Part shown: positions 49,069 to 59,765 of the stretch, one piece after another | Numbering within the stretch: position 1 is the first letter of the stretch | Layout: each line of letters opens with the position of its first letter | From: Closterium sp. NIES-65 | Taxonomy: Eukaryota; Streptophyta; Zygnematophyceae; Desmidiales; Closteriaceae | Direction of reading: 5' to 3' | NCBI GenBank assembly: GCA_948144175.1 | Contig: CANXME010001996.1 | Span: 390,001 to 454,000, forward strand | DNA: 64,000 nucleotides | Program-made: the position numbers and the translations under genes | Notes under the pieces: generated by a model | The model's input: only the letters and a program-made list of their open reading frames with translations | Told to the model about the DNA's origin: nothing | Databases searched by the model: none

Positions 49069-52000
49069 ATGGCTACCCCTAGTGTCCTCGCTTTCGACGC
49101 TGAGGGTCGCGCCATTGACTTTGAGGTCTGGGTCGACGACCTGCAGCTGTTCTTACAGTGCGATAGGGCAGACGGTCTTTCTCTCTTTGACCTCACCTCT
49201 GGCGCCTCTCCTGCCCCTGCTGCTGATGCTTACCCTACTGTTCGCTCCCAGTGGGCCACGCCCGATGCTGCTGCACGTCTTGCTGTGCGTCGCCACCTCC
49301 CTACCTCTGAGCGTGCGCACTTTAGTCAGTACAAGAGTGCTCAGACCTTGTACGACGCTGTAGTTGCGCGCTGCTCCTCCCCTGCCACTACTGCACTGAG
49401 CCGCCTCATGCTACCCTTCCTCTTCCCTGACCTTGCCGCCTTTCCCACAGTCGCTGACCTCATAACGCACCTCCGCACTAGTGACACCCGCTACCGCGCT
49501 GCGCTTCCTGCTGACTTCTGCGCCAAGAACCCCCCCCCCATGTACATCACACTCTACTTTCTAGTCACCCGCCTCCCTGACTCCCTTCGTGTAGTCCGGG
49601 ACCACTTCTTCGCGGTCTGTCCCACCACTCTCACAGTCGACAGCCTTGAGAAGGTCCTCCTAGCGGCGGAGAAGAGCATCGTCGCTTTAGGAGCTTCTCG
49701 AGGTGACCCCCGCGCCCCCATCTTTGAGAGGTGTTCTCCTTCCCCTTTCTTGCCCTCTGTCGCCTCTGCCGCTGCGGCCGACCTCGTTGGTCTTGAGTCG
49801 GTCGGTGCGGCGTCTGCCCCTAGCGGGAGACGCCGCCCTGGCAAGGGCAAAGGGGGCAAGGGAGCGGGTGGGGCTAGCGGGGGCGGTGGCGGTGGAGGTG
49901 GAGGCGGCGGAGGGAGTGGGGGTGGCGGTGGAGGAGGTGGCGGGGGTGGGGGTGCTAGTGGTAGCAGTGGAGGCGGAGGCGGCGTCGGCGGCGGCGGTAC
50001 TGGCGGGGGTGGCGGCGGTGGCGGAGGTGGAGGAGGTGGAGGTGGAGGTGGTGGAGGTGGTCGGAGTGGCACTTCACAGCGGAGCGGCACTGGGGGTGGT
50101 CAGCGCCAGCAGCAGCAGCAGCAGCACCAGCAGCAGCGTTCTCGCGATGTCCCCACCCCTCAGCAGCTCCGTGAGTGGTACACGTAGCGTCAGCGTGGTG
50201 GGGGACTTGGTCCCTGCACCTACGTCCTTCGCACCGGCGACCGCGCGGGTGAGCAGTGTGGGGGTGCCCACCCCACCCAGCGCTGTTTTGGCCGCCTGAC
50301 GGACGCTTGGCGTCAGCAGTTTCTGGAGGCCACAGAGATCCCCCGCTGGGGAGAGCTGTCTAGGGCTGGCGTAGCTATCTTTGATCTTGACTTTGATGCT
50401 ATCCTTGCTGCCATGTATGCTGTGACTATTAGTGATGAGGCTGACTGTTACCGGTGTTTTCCGCCCGACCCGGGCATTGAGACTGCTGCTCTAGGTATTG
50501 GTGAGGCTGCTGCCCTAGGTGCTTGCGACGCTGCTGCTCTAGGTGCTCGTGTGTCTGCGTCCTCAGGTACTGGTGAGTCTGTTCTCTCAGGTACTACGTC
50601 GGCTTCGGCCTCCCACACCTTCACCCTTGACTCTGGGGCGTCTTGCTCCTTCTTTCGGGATCGCACGACACTCATGCCGCTTAGTCGGCCGGTTGCGGTT
50701 TCCCTGGCTGACCCCTCAGGGGGTCCTGTCCTGTGTCGCTTCTCCACTGTCCTCCCGTGTCCGGCGGCTCCCTCTGGCACCCTGTCTGGTCTCTACCTCC
50801 CCTCGTTCTCTACGAACTTGGTGAGTGGTGCTGACCTACAGGATGCGGGAGTCCACCAGTTCACCCCTGCTCTTCAGCGGGTGACGCACTGCACAGAGGC
50901 TAGCAGAGGTCGACACCTGGCTACGTTTACCCGTCAGCCAGGGTCGAGCCTGTATACACTGACCACTACGTCTCCCCCAGTTACTGAGTCTGGTAGGGTC
51001 CCTGCGTCTGGTCAGGTGTTTGCTGCAGCGTCCAGGTCAGGTCCTGAGTCTGCCCCCTGTTCGTGTTGTCTCCTGTCTCACGAGACTCTCCTCTGGCACC
51101 ACCGCCTTGGTCACCCCTCTCTGCTTCGGCTCTGAGGCATGGCCTCCCGTCTTCTTGTGTCTGGTCTCCCCCGGTCCCTCCCTCCCCTTCCTCAAGGCCC
51201 TGGCCCTACCTGCGTCCCCTGTGTTGAGGGGCGCCAGCGTGCTGCCCCTCACTCCTCCCAGTTTCCTTCGACAGAGGCCCCGTTGCAGACGCTTCACATG
51301 GACGTGTGGGGCCCCGCCCGCGTCCGTGGACAGGGTCACGAGCGCTACTTCCTGCTTGTTGTTGACGACTACTCGCGTTACACCACAGTCTTCCCCTTGC
51401 GCAGCAAGGGTGATGTCACTGAGGTGCTGATCGACTGGATCCGCGCAGCTCGTCTCCAGCTCAGGCAGAGCTTTGGCTCGGACTTTCCTGTTCTGCGTCT
51501 GCACTCGGACAGAGGCGGAGAGTTCTCCTCTGGCCTTCCCTGAGCCTACTGTCGTGCGCGAGGCATCCGTCAGACCTTCACGCTTCCGGACTCACCGCAG
51601 CAAAATGGGAATGCAGAGCGCCGCATCGGCATGGTCATGGACGTTGCTCGTACGTCTATGATGCATGCGGCTGCCCCCCATTTTCTGTGGCCGTTTGCGG
51701 TGAGGTACGCTGCGCACCAGATCAACCTTCACCCCAGGGTCTCCCGGCCGGAGACCTCCCCAGCCCTGCCGTGGACGGGGAAGGTTGGCGATGCGTCGGC
51801 GTTCCGGGTCTGGGGATCTCGGGCGTTTGTCCGCGACTTGTCTGCGGACAAGCTGTCCCCTCGCGCTGCTCCTTGCGCTGCTCCCCCCCCGACGCCCCTG
51901 GGTGGCAGTTCTACCACCCCACCTCTCGCCGTGTTCTGTCCTCCCAGGACGTCACGTTCGACGAGTCGGTACCCTACTACCGCCTCTTCCCCTACCGCAC

Positions 52001-54973
52001 TCCGTCCCTCCCCCCACCCCCGCTCTTCTTGGTACCAGGTCCCCCCCCGGTAGACCCCCTTCCCCCTCAGGGTCCTGCCCCTTCAGGTGTGTCCCAGGTA
52101 GACGCAGTCGAGCCTGTCGAGGTCACTGGTGACTCTGGTGCTGCTGCGGGTGCTGAGCCTGGGGGTGCTGAGACTGGGGGTGCTGAGCCTAGGGGTGCTG
52201 AGCCTGGGGGTGCTGAACCTGGGGGTGCGGAGCCTAGGGGTGCTGAGCCTGGGGGTGCTGAGCCTGGGGGTGCTGAGCCTGGGGGTGCTGGGACTGGAGG
52301 TACTACGCCAGGAGGTGCTTTGCCTGGGGGTGCTGAGCCTGGAGGTTCCTCGCCTGGAGGTTCTCCGGCTGCTTCGTCTCGCCGAGAGCCGCTCTCCCCA
52401 CTGGAGCTGCGTGAGTGGTTTGCCCGGCGCTGGAGGCGTGCTGCTGGTGCTGGAGGTTCTTCTGCTTCTGAGGGTGCTGCTGTCGCGGGTCCCGGAGGTG
52501 CTCGTACTGGGAGTACTAGAGCTGCTGGGCCTGCGGGTTCGACTGGAGCTCGTGCTGCTGAGGGTGTTGGCGCTGAGACTACCACTGACGGAGCTGCTGG
52601 GGGTGCACCTGGTGCTGCTGGAGGTTTTGGAGCTGCTGGAGGTGCTGCTGGAGCGGGTAATCGTGCTGGGGGTCCTCGTGCTGTCCCCGCTGTGTCTGGC
52701 GTCGCCGCGCGGCCTCGACCGTACTGCGTTCCACTCCTGCAGCAGGATCTTGGTCTTCCACCTTCTACTGGTCCTCCTCCTCCCCTAGAGGGTCCACAGC
52801 CTGTCCCGTCACAGTCACAGCTACAGCCTGCCTCCCCCTTACCTGCTCCTTCTCCCTACGCTGGTCCTACTGGAGGTCTTACTGAGCGTCGTGAGCCTGC
52901 GTCCCGTCCTGCGTCGCCTGTTCGTACTGAACGCACTAGTGGTCGCAGTTCGCGTCAGCGTCCTCCTCGTGTCCCTGGCACGCACCGGATGTCACTGCGT
53001 CCGTCTACTGCTCCTCTGCGTGCCCCTTTACCTTCTCCTCCTGCGTCCTCTCTTCCTGCTCTTGCCGACCCAGAGTCGGACTCTCTTCGTGCTGCCAGTC
53101 CTACTTCACACGTTTCCTTGCTACTGTCGTCACTGACCCTTCTTTCGAGTCTTCTGCTGCGTCTGCCCTCGTTACTGAGCTCGTCGACTTTGCTGCTCGC
53201 TGTCGCCTAGACTACACTGCTAGTCTTGTCGCAGAGTTTGAGTCTGTCTGTCTTCCGTCCGTCGGGGGTGAGTGTGCCCTTGGCACGAATGTCCTCGAGG
53301 ACAGGCAGGAGGAGTTCCAGTGCCTGGCAGCTGCTTCACCGCATCTCTTGTCCACACTGCTTACCCCTGAGGGAGACCCGGATGCACTTGACATCCCGAC
53401 TCCGCGCTCTTACGCGGAGGCGATAGAGGGTCCCTACTCCTCTCAGTGGCAAGCAGCTATGGATGCAGAGATGGCTTCCTGGAAGTCCACAGGCACCTAC
53501 GTTGATGCTGTCCCCCCTCCTGGGGCGAACATCGTCAGTGGCATGTGGATCTTCAGGGTGAAGCGGCCGCCGGGGTCTCCGCCTGTCTTCAAGGCGCGTT
53601 ACGTGGCTCGTGGCTTCAGTCAGCGGCGGGGGGTTGACTACTTTCAGACCTTCTCCCCCACCCCGAAGATGACCACCCTTCGTGTACTGCTGCACGTTGC
53701 TGCTCACCGTGACTACGAGCTGCACTCTCTCGACTTCAGCACTGCTTTCTTGCAGGGCAACCTGCACGAGGAGATCTGGCTTTGCCGCCCACCTGGCTTC
53801 ACTGGGTCTTTCCCTCCTGGTACCCAGTGGAGTCTCCGGCGTCCAGTCTACGGTCTCCCCCAGGCGCCCCGTGAGTGGCACGACACACTAAGGACTACGC
53901 TTGCGGCTCTTGGGTTCGCTCCTTCTACTGCCGACCCGTCGCTATTTCTGCGCACTGACACCTCTCTGCCGCCTTTCTACATCCTCGTGTACGTCGACAA
54001 CTTGGTCTTTGCCACTGCTGACACTGCTGGACTCGCCTACGTGAAGTCTGAGCTGCAGAAGAGACACACGTGCACAGACCTGGGTGAACTGCGCAGCTAC
54101 CTTTGCTTGCAGATCACCCGGGACAGAGCACGCCGCACCATTACCCTGACTCAGTCACACATGGTGCAGCAGGTCCTTCAGCGCTTCGGCTTCACGTACT
54201 CCTCGCCTCAGGCCACTCCTCTGTCTACTCGCCACTCGCTCTCAGCTCTACCTTCGGATGAGTCCGTAGAGTCGAGTGGCCCATATCCAGAGCTTGTTGG
54301 CTGCCTCATGTACCTGATGACCTGCACTCGACCTGACCTTGCATACCCTCTTAGCATTCTCGCACGCTATGTTGCTCCTGGGAGACACCGACCAGAGCAC
54401 ATGGCTGCAGCGAAGAGGGTGTTGCGCTACTTGTGCAGTACGTCGGGCATGGGGCTAGTGCTTGGAGGGCGGAGTCCAGTGGTCCTCACTGGGCACGCGG
54501 ACGCTTCTTGGGCTTACGACCAGGCTACGCAGCGGTCATCACAGGGTTACACCTTCAGCCTTGGTTCCCGCTCTGTTTCGTGGCGGGCTACCCGGTCGTC
54601 CTCTGTTCTCGGCTGCAGTTGTGAGGCTGAGATCTACGCCGGGGCTATGGCTGCCCAGGAGCTTCGCTGGCTCACCTACCTGCTGACCGACCTTGGAGAG
54701 CCGCCTCGTTCTCCTCCAGTCCTGTACGTAGACAACAAGGCCATGCTGGCCTTGTGTCGAGAGCAGCGACTGGAGCACAGGACAAAGCACATTGCTCTCC
54801 GCTACTTTCTTGCTCGTGAGCTACAGCAGCGTGGACAGTTGCGGCTTGCGTACGTGGCCTCTGAGGCCAACACTGCTGATGTCTTCACCAAGGCACTTGC
54901 GCCTTGTGATCATCAACGCTTCTGTACTCAGTTGGGTCTTGTGCCTGTCTTGCCTCACTTGCTCACTTCCTGA
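49069..54973 (+). pseudogene. copia gag-pol with YVDD changed to YVDN (7.4-kb element)
   Basis: Gag 49069-50187 includes a short Pro run and a Gly-rich tract, and stops at a TAG in REWYT*. Pol resumes at 50413. Protease FTLDSGASCSFF keeps DSG. Integrase keeps HMDVWGP, LHSDRGGEF and NGNAERRIG, but TGA codons interrupt at 51133 and 51541. The linker has GGAEPGGAEPRG repeats (52140-52350). RT-RNase H is one long frame (53348-54973) but the catalytic box reads LVYVDNLVFA, replacing an essential Asp. Its damage is complementary to that of the 36654 copy. Confidence 0.88.
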
Positions 54974-55188
54974 CCTTGCTTGTACTGTCACTTATATATA
55001 CTCTTGCTCTTGCTTGCTTAGCCTCTTGTGTATCTATATATATGTGTTCTTGCATGTGAACTGGCCTTTTGGCCTTTGAACTTGTGCTCGGAATGTGTGG
55101 TGACTTTGTGATCCACCCTGAGCTTTGCCTTGCTTTGCTTGCCTGGTCTTGTGACCCCTTGTTCTCCCCCACTTTGCCTATGGGGGTG

Positions 55189-55320
55189 TGTCAGAAAATT
55201 ATAGCTTACTTATTTGTGTAGGCTATAGTGGGGTATCCCATAGGGGGTACAACCCAATTAGGGTTTCCTATATGTACTCACCTCATTCATAGTCATTTCA
55301 TTCTCGTTCTCATTCTCATA
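55189..55320 (+). repeat. 3' LTR of the 7.4-kb copia
   Basis: 132 bp; final CA has become TA. Confidence 0.88.
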
Positions 55321-56242
55321 CGCTATAGAGCACCCCACTACAGGCTAGAGCATAAGATAACATTCTGACACACCCCCATAGCCAAAGTGGGGTGTAATCA
55401 GCAGAGCAAGCAAAGCAGTACAAGCTCAGGGTGGATCACAATGTCACCACACATAATGAGCACAAGTTCAAGAAGAAATAGTTTAAAGTTCACAATTATG
55501 AGCAAAGCTAGTGGTAGTCACAACGGGCAAGTGAGGAGGAGGAGAGAGAGTGAGAGGAGAGGAGATAGGAGGCGACGGATGAAGCTACAGACACACGGGC
55601 AACAGGAGGCACACTGGCACAGCGGCTACTGGAACAACGCTCCGGAATACTGGAGTAACTGGCCCCGCGGCTAAAGTAGCGGCAGACGAGCAACGGACCC
55701 ACGGGCGGCTGGCACAGCTGGCTACGACTGGGCTACCGGACGAAGTCCCCGGAATACAGGTGCTGCTGGCGACACGACGGCAACCTCCATTCAGCTTCCC
55801 CAAACTATCCCACTCCCCCCTGGCACACACCCGCTGCTACCCGCTAGCTCCACTCCACCTTCAGCCCCCCATAGTACCACTCCACCGGCTCCAACACGTC
55901 CACCCCCCCTCAGCGACAGCTGCAGCACAGGGAGACGGAGGAGGAGGAGGAGCAGGGGAGACCACACACCCGCCACCCCAAGCGGCCCCCTCAGGTCGCC
56001 TCGACAGGCGACGGGAAAAGGGGGGGGGGGGGGGGGGGTGTGCACGTGCCGTAGGTAGGGCGACGTCGCCGGGGTCGGAGGTGGGGCGTCGGGGCCGGGG
56101 TCGCAGGCAGGGCGACGGGGCCGGGGCGCAGGTAGGGCGATGGGGCCGGGGCCGTAGGTAGGGCGACGGGGTGCGACGCGCGGGTCCCCGTCGCCCGTCG
56201 CAGCGCCTCCCGGGGGCGACGCGCCGAGTGACGGGGCAGAAA

Positions 56243-56452
56243 CCCGTCGCGCGCCTCGGGGCGCACGGCGGGCAGAAAACCGCCGCGCGCCTCGGGGCGC
56301 ACGGCGGGCAGAAAACCGCTGCGCGCCTCGGGGCACACGGCGGGCAGAGAACCGCCGCGCGCCTCGGGGCGCACGGCGGGAAGAGAACCGCCGCACGCCT
56401 CGGGGCACACGGTGGGAAGAAAAAACTGCCGCACGCCACGGGGCGTGCGGCA
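56243..56452 (-). repeat. Six ~35-bp hairpin repeats in the composite
   Basis: Units such as CCGCCGCGCGCC-TCGG-GGCGCACGGCGG in tandem. Arms vary but largely stay complementary. Confidence 0.7.
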
Positions 56453-56544
56453 CAGAGAGTAGCAGTAGTAGTTGCAGCGGAAGCAATGAGGTGGTGAGCC
56501 CACCCACAGGATCGATCCAAGGGGATCGACCTGCTCTGATAGCA

Positions 56545-56764
56545 TGTGAAAGAAGCTAAGCATAGGTGGGCTTAGGAGCCATAGTTAAGGAGAGAGTTCG
56601 AGTGAGTTTAGTATCGAGCAAGTTGGAGAGGAGGGGTCTCACTATTGAGAATGGCAAGTACAAATAGGTAAACAGCAACATGAGGAGGTGCACCACCAAA
56701 CGTGATGCAATATCTACACTACAACTGCAAACGATTATATAAAATATGTAAACATATTTTGACA
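56545..56764 (-). repeat. Internal LTR of the minus-strand composite
   Basis: 220 bp, sharing GGTGGTGCACC and the TGTC...TCA ends with the LTRs at 10132 and 45378. Confidence 0.8.
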
Positions 56765-57893
56765 CGCCCCCAAAATTGATTGCGCGAGTAAGTGTAAAAC
56801 GCCCACGCTGGTCACCCACTCCATCCCCTCACCCTCCCCCTCCCCCTCCCCTTCCCCCTCCCCCACACACTGCTGCAGGAGCAGCAGAGGGGGGGAAGAG
56901 AGGAGAGGTGGAGGGACGGCTGCTGGGTGGTCTCACACCCGCCACCCCAGTGCCACTCCCCGGGCTCCCCCACACCCTCACACCCTCCCCCCCAGCGGCA
57001 GCTGCAGCAGCGGGAACAAAAGGAGGAGGAGAGGGGGGGGGGGGGCGACGCACGTCCTCCCCGGGCGCCAAAGCAGGGGGCAGAGGGGGCGACGCCTGCC
57101 CCCCCCTTCCAGGTCGCCCCTCCCGGCACCTGTCGAGCTGACTTGAGGGGGCCGCGTGCGGCCCCCGAAGGAGCCGCGACGGGTGACGGGAAAGGGGGGG
57201 GGGCGGGGCACGTGCCCCCGGTGTGCCGCGGCTGGCGACGGGGCATGGCCGGGGCGGGGTCGGGGCCACAAGTGGGCGGGGCCGCAGGTGGCATCGGGGC
57301 CGAAGTGGGCGACGGGGCCGCAGGTGGCGACGGGGCCGCAGGTGGCGGGGCCGCAGGTAGGCGACGGGGCCGCAGGTGGCGGGGCCGCAGGTAGGCGACG
57401 GGGCCGGGGCCGCAGGAAGGCGACGGGGCCGGGGCCGGAGGTAGGCGACGGGGCCGTAGGGCCGCAGGTAGGCGACGGGGCCGTAAGGCCACAGGTAGGC
57501 GACGGGGCCGTAGGGCCGCAGGTAGGCGACGGGGCCGTAGGTGGCGGGGCCGCAGGTGGCGACGGGGCCGCAGCAGGCGACGGGGCCGCAGGTGGCGACG
57601 GGGCCGTGGTGGGCGACGGGGCCGCAGGTGGGCGACGGGGCCGTAGCGGGGCCGTAGCAGGGCCGTAGCGGGGCCTGACGAAGGGCGGGCGACGACGGAG
57701 CCGCTGAAAGGGCGGCGACGGGGCCGCTGAAGGGCGGCGACGGGGCCGCGAAGGGGCCGCGAGGGGCCTGAAAGGGCGGCAACGGGGCCGCTAAGAGAAA
57801 GTTTAGGGGCATGCCACGGGGCGTGCCGAACACAGAGTAGCAGCGGAAGCAGTAGGGTGGGTCCACAGGCCAGGACCTATCACTCTGATAACA

Positions 57894-58022
57894 TGTGAAA
57901 ATTTAGAAGAAAGAAGAGGGCTGCACTAGCAAGAATGGGGATACAAATAGCAAACCCTAGAAGGGTTGTACTCGCTATAGAGCACCCCACTACAGGCTAG
58001 AGCATAAGATAACATTCTGACA
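57894..58022 (-). repeat. Outer LTR of the minus-strand composite
   Basis: 129 bp; its first 50 bp recur at 55321-55370 in the same orientation. Confidence 0.8.
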
Positions 58023-58604
58023 GGTTTTGTGTTGTCAGGTTATTTTAGCTGTGCAGTGATTTATATATTCTAGGGCAACTGTACAAGGCCCTGTTTATTA
58101 CGTATTCATGCTGATGTTATTTGACATTCCGTTGTTATATTGTGAAATATATATTATATATTATATATTTTCTACAAAAAAACTTATTACAAAAAAAGAA
58201 TACGCTGTGAAGGGGATATAATCAGGCCATGCGCTGGCCACGTGTGACCCGAAACTGACCCAAATGCGACCTGAAAGTTACTGTCGGGACAGTGTGTCCT
58301 AACCCGTACCTGACTTTTCCTGCCAAATCTTAACACGTACCTGACCCGTACCTGACCCGAAAGTCATTTTTGGGTTAGCCTGTCTGACCTCAGACTAACC
58401 TACAGTGTCAGCTCCAAAAATAACTTTTGGGACAGATTTCCAAATGACCCGAATCTTGCCCGGAAGTCACCTGGGGGTCCCTTTTGGGTCAGTACAATTT
58501 AGAGAATAAGGTGCAGAGCCTGGTTTAAGAGGATTCAAAAGCAAGGCGGCATGATACATTGTTTGGCCGCTACTAACTCGTGTTAACGTGGAAATGTCTA
58601 TAGT
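58023..58604. other. AT-rich spacer with repeated TGACCCG words
   Basis: 58040-58200 is AT-rich with a short ATAT tract. 58250-58500 carries many CTGACCCG/ACCTGACCCGAAAG words in both orientations, possibly the remains of a transposon end. No gene. Confidence 0.4.
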
Positions 58605-59042
58605 GTGAAAATAGCCGTTCCCAATTCTCCTCTCCCACGTTTCATGCATCGCCCTTATGTTAGGTTCTCAGTGCACTGTATGCCCAACGGCTCAGGAACC
58701 AGATGCTGGGCCCCTCAAAGGAAGGAACGCAGTGGACTGCCCAGCGAAGGCGAGCAACAGGCACCACGGCGAGGCCACCACAGTGCTCGGGAGGAGGCGC
58801 CAGCCTCATGCACCCCGGCGAGGCCGCCCTGTGAATTCGTCCATCTGCTCTGCTGCTCAAGGAGGCGCTGCACAATGGCCACTTCCACCTACACCCTGGG
58901 AGTGGCTGCATGCTCCTCCTCTGCGTGTAGCAGCAGCAGCAGCAGCAGCAGACGACCGTGCAGGGTTTTGCAGTTGCCGCCCTCATACTCCACGCAGGAG
59001 AACGCCGTGTGGTTGTGGAGCACTGCAGCGGCCCTTGCGTAG
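58605..59042 (+). CDS. Unconfirmed ORF in a GC-rich island
   Basis: 145 codons with no recognised domain. All three plus frames and a minus frame are open over much of 58605-59088, and a CAG repeat (58930-58952) adds a Ser run. Parts of other frames (e.g. HNGHFHLHPGSGCMLLLCV) look as protein-like as this one, so a frameshifted gene remnant is as likely. Kept because it is the only coding candidate in 58023-59260. Confidence 0.2.
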   Translation: MKIAVPNSPLPRFMHRPYVRFSVHCMPNGSGTRCWAPQRKERSGLPSEGEQQAPRRGHHSAREEAPASCTPARPPCEFVHLLCCSRRRCTMATSTYTLGVAACSSSACSSSSSSSRRPCRVLQLPPSYSTQENAVWLWSTAAALA

Positions 59043-59261
59043 TGAGGCTTGATGCATCGGAATCAGTGGGGCTCGATGGTAGAGCCACGGTTGTGTAGGC
59101 CTGTATTTAGGGACAAGTAAGGGTTGCGCATGGAAGACTTGTAAGTGTGTGGTGTGGTGTGGGTTTAGGTTGAGGATGCGAGTGTCGATCATTTCAGAAA
59201 TGGCTTGTGTCGGATTCAGACGTTGTCCGCTATCTCATGGACTCAATGTGAGTCAGTGCTA

Positions 59262-59762
59262 CACAGATGCACTCACAGCTGCCGCTTTGCACTCACTGCC
59301 GCTACTTCACACTCACTGCTGCTGCTTCACACTCACTGCCACTGCTTCACACTCACTGCTACTGCTTCACACTCACTGCCACTGCTTCACACTCATTGCT
59401 GCCGCTTCACACTCACTGCTGCCGCTTCACACTCACTGCTGCCGCTTTCCACTCACTACTGCCGCTTCCTACTCACTGCTGTCACTTTGCCCACACCCGC
59501 TGCTATGCACTCTCTGCTGCCGCTCTCCACTCACTAATGCCACTTTGCATTCATTGCTGCCGCTTCCCACTCTAGCAGCCGCTTTGCACTCACTGCTGCC
59601 ATGTTGCACTCACTGCTGCCGCTCTGCACTCACTGCTGCCGCTTTGCACTTATCCCTACCGCTTTGCACTCACAGCTACCGCTTTGCACTTAGTGCTGCC
59701 GCTCTGCATTCGCTTATGCCACTTTGCAATCACCGACGTCGCCCTGCACTCACTTATGTCGC
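59262..59762 (+). repeat. 20-bp minisatellite TTCACACTCACTGCTGCCGC
   Basis: About 24 tandem units with TTTGCACTCACTGCTGCCGC variants, increasingly degenerate to the right. Not a multiple of three, so its long open frames are spurious. Confidence 0.92.
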
Positions 59763-59765
59763 ACC

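Larger units (their letters stand above)
47882..55320 (+). mobile_element. Ty1/copia element, 7.4 kb, right flank lost
   Basis: 5' LTR 47882-48013, primer site TGGAATCAGAGC at 48014, GC-rich leader to 49068, gag-pol 49069-54973, purine tract CTATGGGGGTG, 3' LTR 55189-55320 (132 bp each; the last bases are CACA in the 5' LTR and CATA in the 3' LTR). The left flank ends CAACT but the right flank is a foreign minus-strand element, so no target duplication remains. It inserted into an older copia gag. Confidence 0.9.
55321..58022 (-). mobile_element. Rearranged minus-strand LTR composite
   Basis: Right to left: complete LTR (58022-57894, 129 bp, TGTCAGAATG to TTTTCA), primer site TGTTATCAGAGTG, GC-rich internal part (57892-56765), a second, different LTR (56764-56545, 220 bp, TGTCAAAATATG to TTTCA), primer site TGCTATCAGAGC, internal part with hairpin array and a copia-like 3' end (56540-55371), then only the first 50 bp of the first LTR type (55370-55321). 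The two internal parts resemble those of the 1.6-kb and 1.2-kb non-autonomous elements. It looks like two overlapping elements fused by recombination, with a deletion at 55320/55321. Confidence 0.7.

Noticed and set aside
55791..57866. Several long Pro/Arg/Ala-rich minus-strand ORFs (up to 345 aa)
   Set aside because: They come from tandem GC-rich repeats of the composite element, with overlapping open frames and no gag or pol motif.
58660..59088. Minus-strand 142-aa ORF
   Set aside because: Lies opposite equally open plus-strand frames in a GC-rich island with a CAG repeat; nothing favours it.
59262..59762. CRISPR-like array of 20-bp repeats
   Set aside because: Units are directly adjacent with no spacers and drift gradually; a eukaryotic minisatellite.
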